Assembly: GCA_965237775.1 (NCBI GenBank)
Contig: OZ250155.1
Coordinates: 310,001-374,000, forward strand
Length of the DNA stretch: 64,000 nt
Reading direction: 5' to 3'
From: CATOSP01 sp965237775
Lineage (GTDB): Bacteria; Chloroflexota; Dehalococcoidia; Lucifugimonadales; UBA3495
Shown here: positions 58,482-64,000 of the stretch, piece by piece
How the letters are laid out: each line of letters starts with the position of its first letter
Numbering within the stretch: position 1 is the stretch's first letter
Notes under the pieces: model-generated
Seen by the model: the letters and a program-made list of their open reading frames with translations, nothing else
The model's database searches: none
What the model was told of the DNA's origin: nothing
Translations under genes and position numbers: made by a program

Positions 58482-60347
58482 CTACCGCAAAACCCGGTCG
58501 TCGCCGACGCGGCGGGTTATTTGCTGCTGGTCCAGGTATTCCAGGAATGGGAGGATGTACTTGCGGCTGGTGTTGAACATTGTCCGAGCTTCGGCCACGG
58601 TAATGCTGCCGTTGGACTTCAGGCGCTCAACCACCCTATTGGACATGTCCCGGTAGGCGGATGAGGAGAATACGATGGACTCGTTCACTTTTACGACTTT
58701 CCCGTCTTCGACGAGCACCGTCAGTAGTTCCGGGTCCAGGCGTTGGTCGCTGGGGGGCGAGTAGGGTTCATCTTCGAGCGACTTGACGTAAGCCGCTGCC
58801 TGTTGTTCCATTTGTGGCGTCAGCGACACTTCGTGATCGGGCAGCCGTATGGAAGTCCGGTCCTCCGCGAGGAATCCCTCTGATGTAAGCCTAGCCACGA
58901 CTTTCAAGAACACGGGTTGGGGCACTTCCAACCGGGAGCGGATTTCCTGGGTAGGCGCTCCGCGGCGAAGCGGAAACTGGTTGTGATGACGCTGCAACGC
59001 CAACGCCACCTTGCTCTTGAGGATGTTCCAACCCTGGATCGAGTAGACTACAGCGTCGGAGTCGTTTGCCAGGTCTCCCAGGACCACCACGTCACCGTCC
59101 TCCTCCAACTTCCCGACACGTTCCATTACCTCTTCGACCGGCAAGTTGGACCGCCGGGACAGCGCCGTCGCGCCGCATGGTCCCCATTGGTCCGCCACGC
59201 TGAGCAGGATGTCTTCTCCGGTGCCCTCATCGAGGGTCATCAGTCTTTCGACGACTTCGTTGGAGAATCGGCGGTGCCGGCGCCTTGGATTCGGATCGAC
59301 GACCTGCCCGCCGCCCAACGTATCTTCGGCGGAGCGAATGACAAAGAAATCTCCCTTGACCATCGGCAATGGGTTGGACAGTAGCACCTGCACCCAGCCT
59401 TCGTTGCCCGGAGTAAGCCGGTCGGCGTCCAGGAGCCTCACCCTGGCTGGCGACTCGCTGGTGAAGATGTGGAAGGTTACGCCTTCGTTGTGGCGTAGGG
59501 GATGGGGAGCGTTTTTCACCATCCGAAACCGGGCATCCACCCTCATGGTGGTCGGGAGCCAACCAGCGGGGGTCAACACCTGGCCCCGCTCGATGTCGCT
59601 GCGGGAGAGACCGGAGAGGTTCACCGCCAGGCGGACCCCTGGCTGGGCCTCTTCCACCTTGGACTGGTGGCTCTGCAGCCCTCGGATGCGGCCTTTGCGC
59701 CCGGAACCAGCCAGTTCGACTTCCTGCCCCACAGCCAACGAACCGTCGATCAGGGTGCCTGTAACCACCGTGCCGAAGCCGGAAATCGAGAAGCAACGGT
59801 CGATGGGCAGCCGGGGCCGGCCCACGTCCCGTCTCACTTCAGTGTCGTCTAAGACTTGGTCGATTGTGGCCCGTAGATCGTCCAGCCCGTCGCCGGTGTA
59901 GGCGGACACGCCGACCATGGGACATCCCTCGAAAGAGGTCCCTTCCAGCACGTCTTCCACTTCCGCTTTGACCAGCTCCACCAATTCCTCGTCCACCAGG
60001 TCAGTCTTGGTGACAACGACCATGCCCTTGCGTATTTGCAAGATGTCCAAAATCGCCAGGTGTTCCCTGGTCTGGGGCATGATGCTTTCATCGGCGGCGA
60101 CGATGAGCATGGCCAGGTCTATGGCGCCCACTCCGGCAACCATGTTCTTAATGAAACGCTCGTGGCCGGGCACATCGACGATGCTCACCTCCCGGCCGCT
60201 GGGTAGCTCCATCCAAGCAAAGCCCAGGTCAACGGTCATCTCCCGTTCCTTCTCTTCGGGAAGCCGGTCTGGGTCGATGTTGGTCAGGGCTTTGACCAAG
60301 GTGGACTTGCCGTGGTCGACGTGGCCCGCGGTTCCGATTACATACAT
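58482..60347 (-). CDS. selB: Selenocysteine-specific elongation factor SelB
   Basis: 621 residues, full SelB length. GTPase G1 AGHVDHGKST at residues 7-16, G2 region with REMTVDLGFAWMEL, G3 DVPGHERFIKNMVAG, G4 TKTDLVDEE, then EF-Tu-like beta-barrel domains (DRCFSISGFGTVVTGTLIDGSLAVGQEV) and a C-terminal part with winged-helix repeats (LPVEEVMERVGKLEEDGDVVVLG; TQEIRSRLEVPQPVFLKVVARLTSEGFL; TVAEARTMFNTSRKYILPFLEYLDQQQITRRVGDDRVL) that bind the SECIS hairpin. It delivers Sec-tRNA to UGA codons. No selA, selD or selC is visible here. Its presence supports Sec decoding of the rhodanese at 30 kb. Confidence 0.97.
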   Translation of the reverse strand: MYVIGTAGHVDHGKSTLVKALTNIDPDRLPEEKEREMTVDLGFAWMELPSGREVSIVDVPGHERFIKNMVAGVGAIDLAMLIVAADESIMPQTREHLAILDILQIRKGMVVVTKTDLVDEELVELVKAEVEDVLEGTSFEGCPMVGVSAYTGDGLDDLRATIDQVLDDTEVRRDVGRPRLPIDRCFSISGFGTVVTGTLIDGSLAVGQEVELAGSGRKGRIRGLQSHQSKVEEAQPGVRLAVNLSGLSRSDIERGQVLTPAGWLPTTMRVDARFRMVKNAPHPLRHNEGVTFHIFTSESPARVRLLDADRLTPGNEGWVQVLLSNPLPMVKGDFFVIRSAEDTLGGGQVVDPNPRRRHRRFSNEVVERLMTLDEGTGEDILLSVADQWGPCGATALSRRSNLPVEEVMERVGKLEEDGDVVVLGDLANDSDAVVYSIQGWNILKSKVALALQRHHNQFPLRRGAPTQEIRSRLEVPQPVFLKVVARLTSEGFLAEDRTSIRLPDHEVSLTPQMEQQAAAYVKSLEDEPYSPPSDQRLDPELLTVLVEDGKVVKVNESIVFSSSAYRDMSNRVVERLKSNGSITVAEARTMFNTSRKYILPFLEYLDQQQITRRVGDDRVLR

Positions 60348-60418
60348 AGCGGAAGGACGTTCTCCCTGAGCCAGGGTGGGGATGGGGTGATTTTACACAA
60401 AGGGACGTAGGGAGTGTA

Positions 60419-61645
60419 CTACACGAACCTGTTGAACACCTGGTTGGCGATCAGGTATGCGGGCTTAGTGAGACAAAGCTCGCTGCCTCTAAGGTGCAGC
60501 AACCCCAGGTCTACGAGGTCACCTATCTCCGTGTCGAACCGGGCCGCCAGGTCCTCACCGACACGGACTGACTCAGCTTCAAGGTCCATTCCGTCCAGCA
60601 GCCGGAGCCCGAGGATCATGGCCTCGGCAAAGGAAGTATCCCCTCCGCAATATTCGTATCCTCCCACCGGGGGAATGGTTTCCAGGAGGTCTCCAGTGAT
60701 TTCACCAACCGGACGCGCCTCCGCCTTGGCCCACCGCTCCACTTCCGCCAGGTACTTCACGGGAGAGGAGACGTCCCAGAAACGGTGCCGCGACAGGCTG
60801 GAATGGGCGCCAGGACCAACGCCAAGGTAGGTTTGGTTGAGCCAGTAGGCCATGTTGTGGCGGCTCTCCAGTCCGGGCAGGCACCAGTTGGAGATTTCGT
60901 AATGGTGGTAGCCCGCACTCTCCAGGACAGATTCGGCGTGGTGGTACATGTCGGCGGCGAGGTCGGGGTCGGGCGTGGGCAACTTTCCCTGTTCTACCCA
61001 CCGGTGGAAGGGTGTCCCTTCCTCCAGAGTTAGGCAATACAGAGAGATGTGGGAGGGCATTTGGGAAAGCATCAGCCCCATTGTGTCTACCCACTGGAGG
61101 TAGGTCTGCCGGGGAAGGCCGTACATCAGGTCCAGGTTTACGTTGGAGAACCCGGCGCTCCGAGCGGCTCCGAACGCCTCCAGCGCCTGGTCCGCGGAGT
61201 GCCGCCGCCCGAGCAGGGACAGAAGGTCGTTGTCCAAGCTCTGGACGCCGATGCTCAGCCGGTTCACCCCTTGCCGCAACAGGGCCTCACACGCCCTCTG
61301 ATCGAGGTCGCCGGGGTTGGCTTCGATGGTGATCTCGGCGGCGTCGGACACGGTATAGGACGAGGCGATTTTCGCCAAAATGTGTTGGATTTGTCCGGTC
61401 GGCAGGTAAGAGGGTGTCCCGCCGCCAAAGAAGACGGTGTTGACCAGGGGATGTCCCAGCGTCTCTCCCCATAGGTCCAATTCGAGGGTAAGCGCATTGA
61501 GGTACGGCCCCATAAGATTTTCGATGCCCTGGTAGGTGTTGAAATCGCAATAAGGGCACTTGGTCTTGCAAAACGGGACATGCACGTATAGAGACATGCC
61601 AGAGCCGGGAACGACGCTAGAATCGCCCTGGGAGTTGCCAGTCAT
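60419..61645 (-). CDS. hemW: HemW-like radical SAM protein (coproporphyrinogen oxidase-like)
   Basis: 408 residues. Radical-SAM cluster C26, C30, C33 in PFCKTKCPYCDFN, followed by NTVFFGGGTPSYL (SAM binding), EANPGDL, NRLSIGVQSLDNDLLSLLGRRHS and NLDLMYGLPRQT. It lacks the residues needed to call it HemN; HemW proteins handle heme insertion or chaperoning rather than oxidation. ATG 61645 avoids overlap with the upstream gene that a start at 61711 would create; ATG 61597 is also possible. Confidence 0.9.
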   Translation of the reverse strand: MTGNSQGDSSVVPGSGMSLYVHVPFCKTKCPYCDFNTYQGIENLMGPYLNALTLELDLWGETLGHPLVNTVFFGGGTPSYLPTGQIQHILAKIASSYTVSDAAEITIEANPGDLDQRACEALLRQGVNRLSIGVQSLDNDLLSLLGRRHSADQALEAFGAARSAGFSNVNLDLMYGLPRQTYLQWVDTMGLMLSQMPSHISLYCLTLEEGTPFHRWVEQGKLPTPDPDLAADMYHHAESVLESAGYHHYEISNWCLPGLESRHNMAYWLNQTYLGVGPGAHSSLSRHRFWDVSSPVKYLAEVERWAKAEARPVGEITGDLLETIPPVGGYEYCGGDTSFAEAMILGLRLLDGMDLEAESVRVGEDLAARFDTEIGDLVDLGLLHLRGSELCLTKPAYLIANQVFNRFV

Positions 61646-61673
61646 ATCCTGACCGCCATCGCAGGGGAAGCGG

Positions 61674-62045
61674 TTAACTCTCGTCAATCGGCCTGGAGGA
61701 ACCGTCCACAACCTTGTCAGGGTCTTTTTCCTGTGGAGGATTGTCCGGGGGCTGGATTCCCAGGTGCTCGTTGATGACGTGCCGAGGAGAGAGTTTGAGC
61801 AATAGCAACAGGGCCATTCCCAGGACCAAAAAGTCGTCGACCTTGCTGATGATGCCGAACCGGTCGGGGACCAGGTCCCAGGGGGACAGGAAGTAGAGCA
61901 GGGCGAGGGGGACCAGCGCGCGCAACACCAAAGGGACGCGCCGGTCGAATGTCAACCTCCATACCAAAAGAACGTACTTCAGTAGGGGCGGCAGCAGGCG
62001 GGGCCCCAGCATCATGATAATTGGCATCGCTATGCGAAACAGCAT
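61674..62045 (-). CDS. DUF1232 (YkvA-like) membrane protein
   Basis: 123 residues. VPLVLRALVPLALLYFLSPWDLVPDRFGIISKVDDFLVLGMALLLLL is the classic DUF1232 core (YxxSPxDLIPD...xDD), with two or three membrane helices. The function of the family is unknown. Its disordered acidic C-terminus (PPDNPPQEKDPDKVVDGSS) is cytoplasmic. It precedes hemW by 28 bp. Confidence 0.9.
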   Translation of the reverse strand: MLFRIAMPIIMMLGPRLLPPLLKYVLLVWRLTFDRRVPLVLRALVPLALLYFLSPWDLVPDRFGIISKVDDFLVLGMALLLLLKLSPRHVINEHLGIQPPDNPPQEKDPDKVVDGSSRPIDES

Positions 62046-62492
62046 GGCAGCCCAACGGTCTCCAGGGACCTAAAATTCCTGTGGCGTATTCTAATTATAA
62101 ACCAATGTGATGTTGAGTGGGAATCACGCCTGTTCCGCGCCCATGATTTTTCGATAATCGGCTATATTGCGCAGACTCGTGGTTCCCCCCAACCACCGTC
62201 TTTCCCGCGAAAGCGGGAATCCAGAGATGTTCAGGCCCAGTACCGCAACCCGGTGCATAAAATCCAGGTTTCGGCTCAAGGCCGGAATGACGGGCAGCGC
62301 AGCAATGCGAGAGGACACCCTGATTGACCAAGCAGGAGAATCGAAAGACCACTGCGGCCGTTTCGGTCCGCTATTGCCGCTGACGCCGATTGGGTTATAC
62401 TGTGGCATCCTCGGCAATCGCGTGACCCCGGTCGCACGGAGAACCGAGTCCCGGCAAGGCATCATCTTTCATTTCAAAATGGAGCGGTTGGA
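62046..62492. other. Intergenic region with a composite inverted-repeat element
   Basis: Divergent region between DUF1232 and the ATPase gene. Apart from the repeat at 62197-62295, an AT-rich part (62090-62165) may hold promoters, but none is convincing. Reading frames here have no ribosome-binding site. Confidence 0.5.
62197..62295. repeat. Dispersed REP-like element (TTCCCGC...GCGGGAA)
   Basis: TTCCCGC-GAAA-GCGGGAA at 62202-62219 is a perfect hairpin followed by TCCAG; then, about 45 bp on, AATCCAGGTTTCGGCTCAAGGCCGGAATGACGG forms the opposite half. Such CGTCATTCC...GGAATCCAG units are widespread noncoding repeats in bacterial genomes. Confidence 0.75.
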
Positions 62493-63893
62493 ATGACGCT
62501 TGGTACAAGGGCCACCACCATCGGAGAGTTGCGGGCCAGCCAATACGAGGTGCTGCCGGTCCGCGAAGAGATCCGCAAGAATCTGATATCCAGGATGAGG
62601 GCCGAGGAGATCGTCTTCCCCGGCATCATCGGGTTCGATGAAACGGTGATCCCCCAGTTGGAGAACGCCATCCTCGCCGGTCAAGACGTCATTCTGTTGG
62701 GTGAACGCGGCCAAGCCAAGTCCCGTTTGATTCGCAGCATGGTGAACTTGCTGGACGAAAGCGTGCCCAAGGTCTCGGGCTGTGAGATCAACGACAATCC
62801 CTATGACCCGGTTTGCCGCCCCTGCCTGGACAAGGTGGCAGACCTGGGCGACAACACGCCTATCGAATGGATATCCAGGGACGAACGTTATTCCGAAAAG
62901 CTAGCCACTCCGGACATCTCAATCGCCGACCTGATCGGGGAGATCGACCCCATCAAGGTCGCCGAAGGCCATTACCTCTCCGACGAGCTTGTGATCCACT
63001 ACGGTCTAGTTCCCAGGACCAACCGGGGCATCTTCTGCATCAACGAACTGCCTGACCTTGCCGAGCGCATTCAGGTGGGGTTGTTCAATTTGATGGAAGA
63101 GCGGGACGTTCAGATCAAGGGTTACCGCATCCGCCTGCCCCTGGACGTGTACGTAGTGTCCACCGCCAACCCGGAGGACTATACCAACCGGGGCCGCATC
63201 GTTACGCCCCTGAAGGACCGCTACGGCTCCCAGATACACACCCACTACCCGAAGGACCCCAGAGACGAAATCGCCATCATGGAGCAGGAGCGCCGCCGCT
63301 TCCCGGATGAAGACAAGCTGATTATCCCCGACTACATGAAGGAAATTCTGGCGGAGGTGACCAGCCAAGCCCGGCAGAGCAGCGAGATCAACCAGCGATC
63401 CGGAGTAAGCGTCCGGGTGTCCATTTCCAATTTCGAGACGTTGTTGGGCAACGCGGTGCGGCGGGCCATCCTGCACGGGGACGAGTGGGTCTGCCCCAGG
63501 TCCAGCGACCTGCCCTACATAGTCGCGTCGTTCACTGGCAAGATCGAGTTGGAGACCTTCGAAGAGGGCCGGGAGAGCCGCGTCACCGACGACCTGACCC
63601 GGCGGGCGGTCCTGCGGGTCTTCGGAAGCTACTTTGACGTGGCCGATTTGGAGGACATCGTGACAGCCTTCGACCTGGGCCAGACCGCCGAAGTCGGCAG
63701 CGAAACAAGGGCTTCAGCCTACCCACAGCTACTTGGTCAGATTGACGGACTCGCCACAGCGGTCAAGCGGCTGACCGGCGACGACCGGGATGAAGCCGTC
63801 GCATCGGCGGTGGAATTCGTGCTGGAAGGGCTGCACCTCAACCGCCGCCTGAACTGTGAGAGGACCGCCGCCGGGAACATCTACCGGCGGTAG
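62493..63893 (+). CDS. Magnesium-chelatase ChlI/MoxR-like AAA+ ATPase
   Basis: 466 residues. Walker A variant LGERGQAKSRLIRSM (about residues 70-84), a Cys-containing insert (GCEINDNPYDPVCRPCLDKV), Walker B-type GIFCINELPDLAERIQVGLFNLMEERDV, sensor VYVVSTANPEDYTNRGRIVTPLKDRYGSQI and a helical lid, as in ChlI and MoxR-family ATPases. These act with a VWA-domain partner on metal insertion or complex remodelling; the partner would lie to the right. CxxC in the insert is odd for ChlI and may bind metal. GGAG lies 12 bases before ATG. Confidence 0.88.
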   Translation: MTLGTRATTIGELRASQYEVLPVREEIRKNLISRMRAEEIVFPGIIGFDETVIPQLENAILAGQDVILLGERGQAKSRLIRSMVNLLDESVPKVSGCEINDNPYDPVCRPCLDKVADLGDNTPIEWISRDERYSEKLATPDISIADLIGEIDPIKVAEGHYLSDELVIHYGLVPRTNRGIFCINELPDLAERIQVGLFNLMEERDVQIKGYRIRLPLDVYVVSTANPEDYTNRGRIVTPLKDRYGSQIHTHYPKDPRDEIAIMEQERRRFPDEDKLIIPDYMKEILAEVTSQARQSSEINQRSGVSVRVSISNFETLLGNAVRRAILHGDEWVCPRSSDLPYIVASFTGKIELETFEEGRESRVTDDLTRRAVLRVFGSYFDVADLEDIVTAFDLGQTAEVGSETRASAYPQLLGQIDGLATAVKRLTGDDRDEAVASAVEFVLEGLHLNRRLNCERTAAGNIYRR

Positions 63894-63944
63894 GGCCGGG
63901 CAGAAGCTGCGGAATCAGCGTCAACCAGGCGCCCCGTGGGCAGT

Positions 63945-64000
63945 CTACGGGGCCGCCAGGTTTGTCAGTTCCTCCCAGCCATAGGCAACTTCCCGCAGCG
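63945..64000 (-). CDS. Possible C-terminal end of a minus-strand gene (partial)
   Basis: At the right edge one minus-strand frame reads LREVAYGWEELTNLAAP and stops at TAG (63947-63945). It looks like a protein C-terminus, but only 17 residues are visible, so neither identity nor reality is certain. Confidence 0.35.
   Translation of the reverse strand, partial: LREVAYGWEELTNLAAP

Noticed and set aside
62197..62295. CRISPR-like repeat
   Set aside because: Only two inverted halves without regular spacers; it fits a dispersed REP-type element.

Overview
The window is GC-rich, densely coded bacterial chromosome. Gene content points to Chloroflexota, most likely a Dehalococcoidia/SAR202-type lineage. 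The clues are several LLM-class flavin oxidoreductases, an orphan xanthine-dehydrogenase-type large subunit, a cytosolic reductive-dehalogenase-like iron-sulfur protein, gamma-glutamyltransferase, haloacid dehalogenase and HpcH/HpaI aldolase paralogues, and a solute-binding lipoprotein with a long charged linker. The taxon is an inference; there is no rRNA here.

Layout. 0-9 kb: two overlapping moeA-type genes (minus), then a sulfur block sat - aprB - zinc ribbon - aprA - FhuF-like protein, a PPOX-fold protein, a Na/Pi-cotransporter remnant and an RdhA-like protein. 9-14 kb: a frameshifted ATPase, a lipoprotein, the orphan molybdopterin subunit and a CMD-fold protein. 14-20 kb: a beta-propeller protein and a dipeptide-type ABC transporter without ATPases, then tRNA-Pro(GGG). 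20-29.5 kb: thiolase/OB-fold pair, aldolase, DinB, MFS transporter, beta-helix protein, deazaflavin-type oxidoreductase and a large alpha/beta hydrolase. 29.5-38 kb: a disturbed accessory zone with a selenocysteine-candidate rhodanese, a decayed flavin oxidoreductase, HicBA, acetyl-CoA synthetase, Uma2, a restriction-type gene broken by a 184-bp tandem duplication and by an IS5/IS427-type insertion, and VapB with a frameshifted VapC. 38-49.5 kb: GGT, peroxiredoxin, nucleoside hydrolase, HAD, two LLM oxidoreductases and pstSCAB. 49.5-56.5 kb: hemD plus siroheme sulfite/nitrite reductase, FAD oxidoreductase, metallopeptidase-like protein, nurA. 56.5-64 kb: PIN/ATPase pair, selB, hemW, DUF1232 and a ChlI/MoxR-like ATPase.

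The strongest observation is the thiosulfate-sulfurtransferase-like gene at 29868-30695 (minus). An in-frame TGA replaces the catalytic cysteine codon of the second rhodanese domain, the conserved C-terminus continues in frame for 41 more residues, and a 7-bp stem with a GGC loop lies 17 nt after the TGA, as expected for a bacterial SECIS element. The same window encodes SelB, the elongation factor that inserts selenocysteine. A second theme is sulfur metabolism: Sat and AprBA near one end, a siroheme reductase with HemD near the other, and the seleno-rhodanese between them could form one sulfate/sulfite/sulfane-sulfur network. Whether it runs assimilatively or oxidatively cannot be told from sequence alone.

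Several genes carry single-base frameshifts in homopolymers. These may be real decay or assembly errors and are flagged as such.
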